Program-made: the position numbers and the translations under genes
Assembly (NCBI GenBank): GCA_050261495.1
Contig: JBLNDI010000090.1
Coordinates: 1 to 24,468 of the forward strand
Direction of reading: 5' to 3'
DNA length: 24,468 nucleotides
Source of the DNA: JBMNKL01 sp050261495
Lineage (GTDB): Bacteria > Bacillota > Clostridia > Acetivibrionales > DTU013
Shown here: positions 1 through 7,617 of the stretch, one piece after another
Position numbering within the stretch: the stretch's first letter is position 1
How the letters are laid out: the number at the start of each line of letters is the position of its first letter
Notes under the pieces: generated by a model
The model's input: the letters and a program-made list of their open reading frames with translations, nothing else
What the model was told of the DNA's origin: nothing
The model's database searches: none

Positions 1-101
1 TTCCACCTCGCGATGGACACCCTTGCCCTTGGCTAACGGTTGGTGCTATCAACCCCCGTAACGGACTTTCACCGTCAAGGTCGCACGCATGCCGCGCGCA
101 C
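1..101 (-). mobile_element. Group II intron, 5' end only (probably bacterial class C)
   Basis: On the minus strand the sequence starting at position 101 reads GTGCGCGCGGCATG, then a GGTGAAAGTCC segment (about 73-63), CAACCGTTAGCCAAGG (about 41-26) and GGGTGTCC..CGCGAGGTGGAA to the window edge. This is the conserved 5' boundary and domain I sequence of bacterial group II introns. Only about 100 nt lie in the window, so the reverse-transcriptase gene and the ribozyme core are not visible. The boundary lies 8 nt past a strong intrinsic terminator hairpin, which is the insertion habit known for class C introns. The intron type and the exact boundary are inferred from recognised motifs, not from an alignment. 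Confidence 0.82.
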
Positions 102-108
102 CACGATA

Positions 109-141
109 AAAAGATTGCCTCAAAGCATGAGGCAATCTTTT
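109..141 (-). terminator. Intrinsic terminator downstream of the SH3-CAP gene
   Basis: A 14-bp perfect stem (109-122 with 128-141) carries a 5-nt loop, with A and T runs forming the base of the stem, so it could work in both directions. On the minus strand it follows the CAP-domain gene by about 150 nt. The minus-strand T run is followed by ATCGTG and then the group II intron boundary, so this hairpin is probably also the intron's target. Confidence 0.85.
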
Positions 142-287
142 TATCTCTATATGGCAAGGCAGCGCGGCATATGCCCCCATTCCCGGCATAAGCTGCGCTG
201 TGGAAGCCGGGTTACAGGCCATATATCAATACGCGGTTCCAAATGCGGCATTCCGGTTTGCAAAGCCTGCCGCGCGCATATGGGAAA

Positions 288-1073
288 TTATTTCCCGATA
301 AACTGCTGCACGATTATTTTGCCGTAAGTAGGGCTGTCTGCAATGCCAATCCCGGTAAACCCGAATCCCGGGTTCAGTACGTTCTTCTTGTGGCTGTCGG
401 AAGACATCCATGCTTTAAATGCGCCTTCAACCGTTTTATTTCCCGCTATATTCTCACCGGCCGATTTGAAAATGGTATCAAACTGCCTCATCATATCAAA
501 CGGCGATCCGTAAGTGGGCGATTGATGCGAAAAATAGTTGTTTTCAATCATATCTTTCGCTTTTATTCTCGCAATCTTCATCAGGTTTTCATCCGCCTTG
601 AGAGGCTCCAGCCCTTTATCCGCGCGCGCCTTGTTTACCAGGTCCAGAAGTTTCTGTTCATCTTCCGACAAAACCAGGTTTGACGAAGGGGCAGATTCCT
701 TGCCGGGTTTCTTCAAAGCGGAGTCATTGTTTGAAGAGGCTGTTATGGCGTCACCGCCCGCAAACTCGATATACCTTCCGTCAACCGCGCCGACAATACC
801 GGTTTCCGGGATGTAAATCGCATACCAGTCGCCAAGCTTGCCCATAACCGTAACCGTATGCCCTTTGTCAAGCTTGCATATCGACTGGAAACTGGTTGAC
901 GGGCCTTCCCTGACATTCAGCCGGCTGGCTGTGACGATGGCCACATTGTCTTCAACTTTTTCAAGCGCCAGTCGTATCCCGTTCCCGTTGACTTCATCGG
1001 CGGCTGCCGAATAACAGGTAAATAAAGTAATCGCTATGGCCAGCAATGCAAAAACGGCAATCTTTTTTTTCAT
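288..1073 (-). CDS. Secreted SH3-domain / CAP (SCP, YkwD-like) protein
   Basis: The protein has 261 residues. Residues 1-25 form a signal peptide (basic MKKK, hydrophobic core, then AAADE), so it is probably exported. Residues about 45-105 look like a bacterial SH3 domain (SRLNVREGPST, then a W-containing strand), a module that often binds cell wall. Residues about 135-261 are a CAP domain, with LLDLVNKARADKGLEPL, NYFSHQSPTYG, AGENIAGN and SDSHKKNVLNPGF; the histidines and glutamates of the CAP pocket are present. In spore formers such proteins (YkwD family) are often tied to wall or spore coat, but the exact role is unknown. The ATG start follows GGAGG with good spacing. It lies downstream of proS with a 163-nt gap. 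No strong terminator is visible in that gap, and an AT-rich stretch there may hold a promoter, although I could not define one. Confidence 0.88.
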   Translation of the reverse strand: MKKKIAVFALLAIAITLFTCYSAAADEVNGNGIRLALEKVEDNVAIVTASRLNVREGPSTSFQSICKLDKGHTVTVMGKLGDWYAIYIPETGIVGAVDGRYIEFAGGDAITASSNNDSALKKPGKESAPSSNLVLSEDEQKLLDLVNKARADKGLEPLKADENLMKIARIKAKDMIENNYFSHQSPTYGSPFDMMRQFDTIFKSAGENIAGNKTVEGAFKAWMSSDSHKKNVLNPGFGFTGIGIADSPTYGKIIVQQFIGK

Positions 1074-1234
1074 ACTATTACCTCCAATTGTCTCCTAATG
1101 CAAATTAATTTGAATTATACTGATAATAGTATTAACAATTATTTCTGAATTATTTGCATTAATGTGACAATCCGGTAATAAAAATTCAAATTTTAGCAAA
1201 TATAACCCTCAATTAGCCGGCCGTCAATCTCCCG

Positions 1235-2671
1235 TTAATATGCCTTCCCCCAGAATACCAGCGTTTTTGCATCCTTCCCGCAGCAAACGCATTTATCCGA
1301 TACGCTTTCCCCGTCAAACGGCATGCAGCGCGACGTCGCTCCCGTCTTTTCCTTTATGGTATCCTCGCACTCCCTTTCGCCGCACCACATTGCTTTAATG
1401 AAGCCTGGCGTTTCGTTGATGATTCTTTCGAATTCCTGCAAATCCCGGGCGGTGTAAGTTTTTTCGTTCCTCAACGCGGTAGCCTTTTTAAGCAGGTTAT
1501 CATGTATCGAATCAAGCAATTCCGGTACCTTGGCTTTTAATTCACCAAACGGAACAAATATTTTTTCCCTTGTATCTCTCCTGACAAGAACCACCTGCCC
1601 TTTTTCAACATCCCGGGGACCTATCTCGATACGGACGGGCACTCCCTTCATTTCATATTCATTGAATTTCCAGCCCGGTGATTTGTCGCTGTCATCCATT
1701 TTTACCCTGAGCACAGCAGACAGTTCAGACAATATTTCCGACGCTTTTTCGAGCACGCCCTCCTTATGCTGCGATACGGGCACAACAATCGCCTGGACCG
1801 GCGCTACTTTCGGGGGTAACACAAGGCCGCTGTCGTCCCCGTGAACCATGATAATGGCCCCGATCAACCTGGTGGTCATTCCCCAGGATGTCTGGTGCAC
1901 ATATTGCAGCCGGTTTTCCTTGTCGGTGTACTGGATATCGAATACCCTGGCAAAACCATCGCCGAAATTATGCGACGTGCCGGCTTGCAGTGCGATGCCG
2001 TTGTGCATGAGGGCTTCGATGGTATAAGTCGCCTTTGCTCCCGCAAATTTCTCCTTTTCCGATTTCCGTCCCTTGATCACGGGTATGGCTAGTACATTCT
2101 CGCAGAATTCCGCATATACGTTCAGCATCCTGATTGTCTCTTCCTCCGCTTCCTCTGCGGTCGCATGGGCTGTGTGCCCTTCCTGCCACAGGAATTCGAG
2201 AGTCCTCAGAAACGGACGGGTCGTCTTTTCCCACCTGACTACCGAACACCATTGGTTGTACAGCTTCGGCAAATCCCTGTACGAGTGGATGATCGACTTA
2301 TAATGATCGCAGAATAATGTCTCCGATGTTGGTCTCACGCATAGCCTTTCAGCCAGTTTTTCGCTTCCTCCGTGCGTCACCCAGGCCACTTCCGGGGCAA
2401 AACCCGCAACATGGTCCTTTTCTTTCTGGAGAAGGCTTTCGGGTATAAACAACGGCATATATACATTTTCATGACCGGTTTTTCTGAACCTGTCGTCCAG
2501 CTCCTTCTGAATAAGTTCCCAGATGGCGTAACCATACGGGCGTATGATCATGCAGCCTCTCACGCTGGAGTAATCAGCCAGGTCGGCTTTTGTAATAACA
2601 TCGGTATACCATTGGGTAAAATCTTCTTCCATGGCTGTTATTTCTTCTACGAATTTTTTATCTTGAGTCAT
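1235..2671 (-). CDS. proS: Prolyl-tRNA synthetase, short archaeal/eukaryote-like type
   Basis: This enzyme charges tRNA-Pro with proline in the cytosol. The 478 residues contain class II motif 1 (GCMIIRPYGYAIWELIQ), motif 2 (RPTSETLFC, then VVRWEKTTRPFLRTLEFLWQEGHTAHA) and motif 3 (SWGMTTRLIGAIIMVHGDDSGLVLPP). It ends in a cysteine-rich zinc-type extension (MWCGERECE and CVCCGKD) and a terminal tyrosine (WGKAY). These traits mark the archaeal/eukaryote-like ProRS, which lacks the large inserted editing domain of the E. coli type. The chosen ATG has AGGAGGAG upstream. A longer frame to 2770 only reads through the T-box leader and is rejected. Expression is probably controlled by the T-box and promoter upstream. 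Confidence 0.95.
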   Translation of the reverse strand: MTQDKKFVEEITAMEEDFTQWYTDVITKADLADYSSVRGCMIIRPYGYAIWELIQKELDDRFRKTGHENVYMPLFIPESLLQKEKDHVAGFAPEVAWVTHGGSEKLAERLCVRPTSETLFCDHYKSIIHSYRDLPKLYNQWCSVVRWEKTTRPFLRTLEFLWQEGHTAHATAEEAEEETIRMLNVYAEFCENVLAIPVIKGRKSEKEKFAGAKATYTIEALMHNGIALQAGTSHNFGDGFARVFDIQYTDKENRLQYVHQTSWGMTTRLIGAIIMVHGDDSGLVLPPKVAPVQAIVVPVSQHKEGVLEKASEILSELSAVLRVKMDDSDKSPGWKFNEYEMKGVPVRIEIGPRDVEKGQVVLVRRDTREKIFVPFGELKAKVPELLDSIHDNLLKKATALRNEKTYTARDLQEFERIINETPGFIKAMWCGERECEDTIKEKTGATSRCMPFDGESVSDKCVCCGKDAKTLVFWGKAY

Positions 2672-2713
2672 TTTATCAGCTCCTCCTTGCATATTGCGTA
2701 TTATAAATAAAAT

Positions 2714-2737
2714 CGTCCCTGTAAAACAACAGGGACG
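2714..2737 (-). terminator. T-box regulated terminator of proS
   Basis: A 9-bp stem (2729-2737 with 2714-2722, CGTCCCTGT/ACAGGGACG) is followed on the minus strand by ATTTTATTT. It lies directly after the T-box motif and would be replaced by the antiterminator when tRNA binds. Confidence 0.88.
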
Positions 2738-2890
2738 AAGAAATCTCCGCGGTACCACCCAACTTGACAAAAATCCACTCTACAAGCCTTTATCGCTGCT
2801 TAAGCGGCAAACCTCATCGGCTGCATCTCCGGGGTGGGAAGAAAGGCTGTCCTTTCGCATTCCCTTCATCGACATTGCGATATAGTAATT
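2714..2890 (-). promoter_or_regulatory. T-box leader of proS (compact)
   Basis: The minus strand contains the signature T-box GGGTGGTACCGCG at 2760-2748, followed by a terminator, just upstream of proS. The UGGU bulge would pair with an ACCA tRNA end, which fits tRNA-Pro with discriminator A. Upstream lie an outer pairing (2877-2882 with 2791-2796) and a small two-part hairpin (2860-2864 with 2836-2840, and 2851-2855 with 2842-2846). From the likely transcription start to the T-box is only about 130 nt, so Stem I must be short. I could not assign the proline specifier codon with confidence. The expected behaviour is antitermination when uncharged tRNA-Pro binds. Confidence 0.88.
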
Positions 2891-2897
2891 TAAAAGT

Positions 2898-2926
2898 AGT
2901 ATATTACAATTGCGATGAACTGTCAA
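2898..2926 (-). promoter_or_regulatory. Promoter of the T-box/proS transcript
   Basis: On the minus strand the -35 is TTGACA (2921-2926), followed by a 17-nt spacer and the -10 TATACT (2898-2903). This is a near-consensus SigA-type promoter, with transcription expected to begin near 2890. Confidence 0.85.
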
Positions 2927-2951
2927 TCGCAGGATATTTATTTCTAATGCA

Positions 2952-2988
2952 TTGACGCCTGTCCGGCAAACGATGATACAGGCGTCAA
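2952..2988. repeat. Perfect 11-bp inverted repeat in the proS/ispF divergent gap
   Basis: TTGACGCCTGT (2952-2962) and its exact complement ACAGGCGTCAA (2978-2988) are 15 nt apart. The repeat sits upstream of the proS promoter and about 150 nt before ispF. No T run follows directly, so it is not a clear terminator. It could be an operator, a cruciform or the remains of an old terminator. No other gene is seen between 2927 and 3134, and no convincing ispF promoter was found. Confidence 0.6.
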
Positions 2989-3134
2989 CTGAAACTGTGC
3001 GGGGCATTTTCCCTTTGCATGGTTAAAGAAGGAATTGTGCTGAAGAAATGCTATGAATGCAGAAAAGCTTGCTTTTATTATGCCGGTATGGCAAAATACT
3101 TGTAAACCAAGACATGCGGAAAAGAGAGTCGTCA

Positions 3135-3608
3135 ATGATGAAGGTTGGCATAGGTCAGGACAGTCATGCATTTGATTTTGAAGATAAAGAGAAGAAACTT
3201 GTGCTTGGCGGAATTGTATTCGAAGGCGAACCGCCGCTGAAAGGCAACAGCGACGCCGATGTGATACTTCATTCGGTTACCAACGCCATATCGGGCGTAA
3301 CTACTGTAAACATACTCGGTGACGTAAGCGACGAATTATGCCTGAAACAGGGCATTACCGACAGCTCGGCATACCTCAGGGAAGCGCTGAAACACCTTAA
3401 CGACAGCAGAATAGTTCATCTTTCCATATCCATAGAGTGCGCGAGGCCGAAAATATCGCCTAAGATTGCGGAAATCAGGCAAAACCTCTCCTCACTTCTC
3501 AATATACCCGAAAACTGCATCGGGGTCACAGCGACCACGGGAGAAGGCCTCACCCCTTTCGGGCAAGGCCTCGGGATTCAAGTCATAAGCATAGTAACGG
3601 TTGTATAA
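3135..3608 (+). CDS. ispF: Divergent IspF-family protein (MECDP synthase-like)
   Basis: IspF makes 2-C-methyl-D-erythritol 2,4-cyclodiphosphate in the MEP isoprenoid pathway. The 157-residue length fits the family. Metal ligands appear kept: D9 and H11 (GQDSHAF) and H46 (SDADVILH). However, the usual AHSD.D histidine is replaced by asparagine (GNSDAD, N38), the usual HA..DA aspartate is N50, and the GD.G..FPDTD loop reads GDVSDELCLKQGITD. The C-terminal TTTE.LGF.GRGEG motif reads TTGEGLTPFGQGLG. This matches a clostridial subfamily I recall, so it may be a true variant or an altered enzyme. The start is one of two adjacent ATGs at 3135 and 3138, with only a weak purine-rich site (AAAAGAGAG). 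A longer frame from 3057 has no family match. It is on the strand opposite to ispD and converges on natB. Confidence 0.85.
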   Translation: MMKVGIGQDSHAFDFEDKEKKLVLGGIVFEGEPPLKGNSDADVILHSVTNAISGVTTVNILGDVSDELCLKQGITDSSAYLREALKHLNDSRIVHLSISIECARPKISPKIAEIRQNLSSLLNIPENCIGVTATTGEGLTPFGQGLGIQVISIVTVV

Positions 3609-3631
3609 GGGACATCGGCCGGCATGCCTTT

Positions 3632-4849
3632 TCAGACCCTGAATATAATCTTCTCCTTGCTGAAAAACGAAGCGGCAAGCCACAGCGTCAGCGCCACGAA
3701 TACGAGCGACACAGCCAGCGAGATAAAAAGGTACCCGTAATTGACCATACCGCCCAGCAGCATTTTGAATGACGCTATCGTATTCATGACCGGCAGCAAA
3801 AACATGACAACCGTCAGGTCTCCGGGCTGTAGGAACATGGTGGCGTAGCCGGGAATCATCGCGGCAATCATCAGGAAAGAAAGATACGTCTGAGCTTCTT
3901 TATATGACCTGGCAAATGCCGAGATAGCAATCTGTATGCCTGAAAAGGTCATCCCGAGCAGGATGGTTATGAGAAGGGCCAGTACAAGCGCAAGGGGCTG
4001 CACATTGAAACCGTTCAGCTGGTTACCCAGGCCCATTGTCAGCGAATTCGGGTTAACCAGGTATCCTATCGCAAGACCGGTCATAATAGCTATAACGCTT
4101 ACAAAGGAAAACAACGTAACGGTCAGGTATTTCCCCAGGAGAAGGGAACCGCGGCTTGGCAGCGTGGTAAGAAGCGGTTCGAAAGTCTTGCGCTCCTTCT
4201 CTCCCGCAACCAGGTCCGTGGCAGCAGGTATGCCCCCGATAGCCACCAGCAAGCTCGCCATAAGGGGCAGCAGCATCTGGAGCACCATATTGCTGCCATT
4301 TTGTTGATTGGGAGCAATATTGCTGCGTTCTATTTCCACCGGGTGAAGCAGTTTTTCATCAATCCCGAGAGCCGCAAGCCTTTCGGCTACTATACCGGAT
4401 TCGAAACTTCTTATCGCCTCGGCAACGAAATCGGCGCCGGCCTGCGACCTGGTCCTGGATTCGTCATATTGCAGCGTTATTTTAAACGGGATTCCCTTTT
4501 CAAGTTTTTCTTTATAATCTTTCTCAAAATCAATAATGCACCTGACCTCCTCGTTATTAAGAGCCTCAACCGGGTTGTCGGTTTCGACCAGCTTCAGGTT
4601 CGGGTTGGCCTGTAAGATCTTTTCCTGCATAAGCCTTTTTATTTCCGGCGTGTTTGAAGAAGCGGACAATGCTATTGCTATGTTTTCATTAATGTCTTTC
4701 TGGAATTTCTGCACTCCGCCGCCCACAAAAATGTTTATCAGCGGAATAAGCACCATCGGGAGGAGAATACTCGTGATTATTGTTCTCCTGTCGCGAATAA
4801 TGTCCTTCAGTTCTTTTTTAAAAACTATCCAAACATATTTAAGTTTCAT
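3632..4849 (-). CDS. natB: NatB-like ABC transporter permease
   Basis: This is the membrane subunit of a probable exporter, about 405 residues long. A first membrane helix (about 25-48, ILLPMVLIPLINIFVGG) is followed by a large outside domain (about 50-185) and then five further helices. It carries the ABC-2 hallmark loop GEKERKTFEPLLTTLPSR. This layout matches NatB, the Na+ efflux permease of Bacillus, but the substrate cannot be proven here. The ATG at 4849 overlaps the natA stop (ATGA), which points to translational coupling. A GTG nine bases further upstream is possible but less likely. It converges with ispF, with only 23 nt between the stop codons and no clear terminator. Confidence 0.85.
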   Translation of the reverse strand: MKLKYVWIVFKKELKDIIRDRRTIITSILLPMVLIPLINIFVGGGVQKFQKDINENIAIALSASSNTPEIKRLMQEKILQANPNLKLVETDNPVEALNNEEVRCIIDFEKDYKEKLEKGIPFKITLQYDESRTRSQAGADFVAEAIRSFESGIVAERLAALGIDEKLLHPVEIERSNIAPNQQNGSNMVLQMLLPLMASLLVAIGGIPAATDLVAGEKERKTFEPLLTTLPSRGSLLLGKYLTVTLFSFVSVIAIMTGLAIGYLVNPNSLTMGLGNQLNGFNVQPLALVLALLITILLGMTFSGIQIAISAFARSYKEAQTYLSFLMIAAMIPGYATMFLQPGDLTVVMFLLPVMNTIASFKMLLGGMVNYGYLFISLAVSLVFVALTLWLAASFFSKEKIIFRV

Positions 4850-5568
4850 TTTGCACACGCCAATCTGATAAATATTTCCTCGAGGTTGTCATCATCATAT
4901 TTCCCCTTGAGGTTTTCCACCGTCCCGGTTTCGATAAGCTTTCCTTTATGAATGATGCCGATCCGATCGCACAATTTTTCAACTTCCTGCATCGAGTGGC
5001 TAGAAAAAATTATCGCCTTGCCTTCGGCCCTGCATCCCAGGATAAATTCATGCACTTCCCTCGCGGCGCCGACATCCAGCCCGGAGGTCGGCTCATCAAA
5101 GAGCATAATGTCGGGATTGTGCACTATGGAACGCGCAAACGCCACCTTTTGCTTCATACCCTTTGAAAGCTTCGAGGTCCTTTTGTCAATGAATTCATGC
5201 ATGTCAAAAGTGTCTACAAGTTGTTTTATCCTCTCATTTGCGTCCCGTTTATCCATACCGTTCAGTTCGCCGAAATAAGCAATATTTTCATACGCGGTTA
5301 GCCTGTCGTAGAGGCCGGTTTCTCCCCCGAACAGTATACCGATTCTTGCTCTCACCTTTTCCGGCTCCTTTACGGTATCATACCCGTCCAGCAACGCCTG
5401 TCCGGATGTCGGCCGGAGCATGGTGGCGAGCATGCGGAGAGTCGTGGTTTTTCCAGCCCCGTTCTCCCCCAGCAGTCCGAATATCTCCCCCTTTTCCACC
5501 TTGAAACTAATCCTGTCAACAGCCGTGAAATTTTCGAATTTCTTCTCAAGGTCCTTTACAATTACCAT
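4846..5568 (-). CDS. natA: NatA-like ABC transporter ATP-binding protein
   Basis: This 240-residue protein is the cytosolic ATPase that drives the neighbouring permease. It has Walker A GENGAGKT (34-41), the ABC signature LSKGMKQKV, Walker B IMLFDEPTSGLD and the switch histidine in FSSHSMQE. The overall pattern is that of NatA and other drug/Na+ export ATPases. The start is ATG with AAAGGACC upstream. It overlaps natB by 4 nt and so forms a two-gene unit. It lies 93 nt downstream of ispD with no obvious terminator, so it could be read from the ispD transcript. The pair interrupts the usual ispD-ispF adjacency. Confidence 0.9.
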   Translation of the reverse strand: MVIVKDLEKKFENFTAVDRISFKVEKGEIFGLLGENGAGKTTTLRMLATMLRPTSGQALLDGYDTVKEPEKVRARIGILFGGETGLYDRLTAYENIAYFGELNGMDKRDANERIKQLVDTFDMHEFIDKRTSKLSKGMKQKVAFARSIVHNPDIMLFDEPTSGLDVGAAREVHEFILGCRAEGKAIIFSSHSMQEVEKLCDRIGIIHKGKLIETGTVENLKGKYDDDNLEEIFIRLACAK

Positions 5569-5661
5569 TTTTCAGGTCCTTTCTTTATAGGTTATTTTTG
5601 GTTCGCATACATTTTACGTTTTCAATTGTTACCATATTATAAACAACATTACAAGCAAAAA

Positions 5662-6372
5662 TTAACTGTTGCCCGTCATGGCGCCTATCAAGCCGGCAAA
5701 CAGCAAATCTTCCTTCGTAGTAATCTTAATATTCAGGCAGCTGCCCCGGACAACCCTGACTTTATGTCCCAGCCTCTCCACCAGGACGGAATCGTCCGTT
5801 CCTGTGAATCCGTCTTCGCAGGCTTTCCTGTGTGCTTCAATTATTAGTCCGTACTTAAATCCCTGCGGCGTCTGCACGTACCACAGGCTTGATCTATCAA
5901 GTGTTTCGGCTACAAAACCTTCCGTATCGGAACGTTTTATCGTATCTTTTGCCGGAACGGCCACAACTGCGGCGCCGTATTCTTCTACCGCGTCTATGCA
6001 GTTTATGATGTCCTGCGTATCTATAAACGGCCTTGCCCCGTCATGGATGAGCACTATCCCGCAATCGGCGGGCAGGCGCTTCAGCCCGTTGTAAACGGAC
6101 TGCTGCCTTAACGGTCCGCCGGGCACGACCTCGCTTACCTTCCTGAATCCAAATCTCCTTATGATATTCTCTTTGCAAAATTCAACATCCGTCTCATTGA
6201 CGACAACCTTAATGTCATTTATCCTGCAGCAATCCTCGAATTTTTGTATTGTTCTGGCCAGGACCGGTTTGCCTGAAACTTCAATATACTGCTTGTTTTC
6301 TTTCATACCCATCCTGGAACCTTTCCCCGCCGCCGCAATAACAACGCTTGCCAGGATTTTTCCACTATACAT
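5662..6372 (-). CDS. ispD: 2-C-methyl-D-erythritol 4-phosphate cytidylyltransferase
   Basis: IspD joins CTP to MEP in the third step of the MEP isoprenoid pathway. The 236 residues include the nucleotide-binding motif SVVIAAAGKGSRMG followed by NKQY, and VLIHDGARPFI in the active-site region, with the usual length for the family. The ATG at 6372 is chosen because GGGAGG lies 11 nt upstream. A TTG-started extension to 6414 runs into the terminator's T run and is rejected. A terminator hairpin lies only about 40 nt before the start, between yacL and ispD. Production of IspD may therefore depend on read-through or on a promoter not clearly seen. Confidence 0.94.
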   Translation of the reverse strand: MYSGKILASVVIAAAGKGSRMGMKENKQYIEVSGKPVLARTIQKFEDCCRINDIKVVVNETDVEFCKENIIRRFGFRKVSEVVPGGPLRQQSVYNGLKRLPADCGIVLIHDGARPFIDTQDIINCIDAVEEYGAAVVAVPAKDTIKRSDTEGFVAETLDRSSLWYVQTPQGFKYGLIIEAHRKACEDGFTGTDDSVLVERLGHKVRVVRGSCLNIKITTKEDLLFAGLIGAMTGNS

Positions 6373-6411
6373 ACGAGCGATATCCTCCCAAAGTCTGAAT
6401 TTTTTAGTTCC

Positions 6412-6440
6412 CAAAAAACAACGGGGTCGCCGACCCCGTT
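6412..6440 (-). terminator. Intrinsic terminator between yacL and ispD
   Basis: A 9-bp stem AACGGGGTC/GACCCCGTT (6420-6428 with 6432-6440) has a 3-nt loop and is followed on the minus strand by GTTTTTT (6418-6412). It would stop transcription coming from carD-yacL immediately before the ispD ribosome binding site. Confidence 0.85.
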
Positions 6441-6491
6441 TTCCCGTTTATATGGCTTAAAGCTAATATAAATAATATAAATATAATTAAC

Positions 6492-7568
6492 CTATATCAC
6501 TCTTTCAACGGTATATTTCGGCTTGGCGAAAATCATCCTGCCGGCTGCCGTCTGCAGTATGCTCGTAACCATAACGTTCAGGTTCTCCCCAATATGCCTC
6601 CTGCCGCCGTCTATTACAATCATGGTGCCGTCTTCCAGGTAGCCTATCCCCTGCCCGTTTTCCTTGCCGTCCTTGATAACCTGGACAACCATTTCCTCGC
6701 CGGGAAGCGCAATCGGCCTTAATGCATTAGCCAGTTCATTGATGTTCAGAACAGGAACACCTTGGATATCAGCCACCTTGCTAAGGTTAAAGTCGGTTGT
6801 CAGCACTTTCCCGCCAAGCTTCTGCGCCAATTTAAGAAGCGAACTGTCCACTTCTCCGTCGACAATCGCATCCGTGTTTTCTATTCTTACCGGGCAATTT
6901 AATTCCTTTTGGATCATATTCAGCACATCCAGGCCGCGCCGTCCCCGATTGCGCTTTATTGAATCCTGGGAATCCGCTATATGCCGGAGTTCATCCAGCA
7001 CGAATGCAGGTATTACCAGTTCTCCTTCAATAAAACCACATCTTAGTATATCTACAACCCTGCCGTCTATAATTACGCTGGTATCAAGCACCTTGGGCCC
7101 GGACTCCCTTTCCTGCGATTTAAGGCCGGAAACCTTGCCTCTCATTTGATCAAGCAAGCTTTCGTTTTTCTTGCCTATGGCTATCGCCACGCCCAGGCAG
7201 CTGAACAATATGTTGGCGGCAATGGAAATTGGAGCGCCTATGATTTCAATATCCTTTATCGGAATCGTTACAAGATTTGCTATGACCAGGCCTGCAATCA
7301 ATCCTATCGCGCTGACGACAAGTTCATAAAGCGTCAGTTTTTGCAGCATCGCTTCAAATTTATTAAGAGCGTCCATTATAAAATCAATCAGCCTGCTGCC
7401 GGCAGTATAGAAAGCCAACGCAAGCGCGACGGAAAACATTATGTAAACAATGGTCTTGAGTTCAGGGCTTGTGTCTTTCATCTGGTAAATAAAGAATGTT
7501 CTCGTAAGTGTAATACCTGTAATGCCTCCAACAGTTGCAAACGAGAATTTAATGGTATTGTTCAGCAC
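6492..7568 (-). CDS. yacL: Membrane PIN/TRAM domain protein (YacL family)
   Basis: This 358-residue membrane protein has four predicted N-terminal helices (about 8-27, 38-57, 82-103 and 113-132). A PIN domain follows (about 158-280) with conserved acidic residues D162 (LDTSVIIDG), E193 (LDELRH), D241 (GEVDSSLL) and D259 (LTTDFN), and then a TRAM domain (about 286-345). PIN domains are usually metal-dependent RNases and TRAM domains bind RNA. The family's exact target is unknown. The GTG start has GGGAGAAG upstream and no usable ATG nearby. It follows carD by 49 nt and is probably co-transcribed with it, ending at the terminator before ispD. The carD-yacL-ispD order is normal for clostridia. 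Confidence 0.93.
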   Translation of the reverse strand: MLNNTIKFSFATVGGITGITLTRTFFIYQMKDTSPELKTIVYIMFSVALALAFYTAGSRLIDFIMDALNKFEAMLQKLTLYELVVSAIGLIAGLVIANLVTIPIKDIEIIGAPISIAANILFSCLGVAIAIGKKNESLLDQMRGKVSGLKSQERESGPKVLDTSVIIDGRVVDILRCGFIEGELVIPAFVLDELRHIADSQDSIKRNRGRRGLDVLNMIQKELNCPVRIENTDAIVDGEVDSSLLKLAQKLGGKVLTTDFNLSKVADIQGVPVLNINELANALRPIALPGEEMVVQVIKDGKENGQGIGYLEDGTMIVIDGGRRHIGENLNVMVTSILQTAAGRMIFAKPKYTVERVI

Positions 7569-7617
7569 ATTATCTTCTCCCTTACAAGTGATATTTTCCG
7601 TACAATCCCGTCAAATA

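Noticed and set aside
2672..2770. N-terminal extension of ProS
   Set aside because: It translates the T-box terminator and T-box motif; the ATG at 2671 has a strong ribosome binding site.
2780..3007. 75-residue minus-strand ORF
   Set aside because: It lies in the proS promoter and T-box leader, with no ribosome binding site or family match.
6373..6414. TTG-started extension of IspD
   Set aside because: It overlaps the terminator T run and lacks a ribosome binding site.
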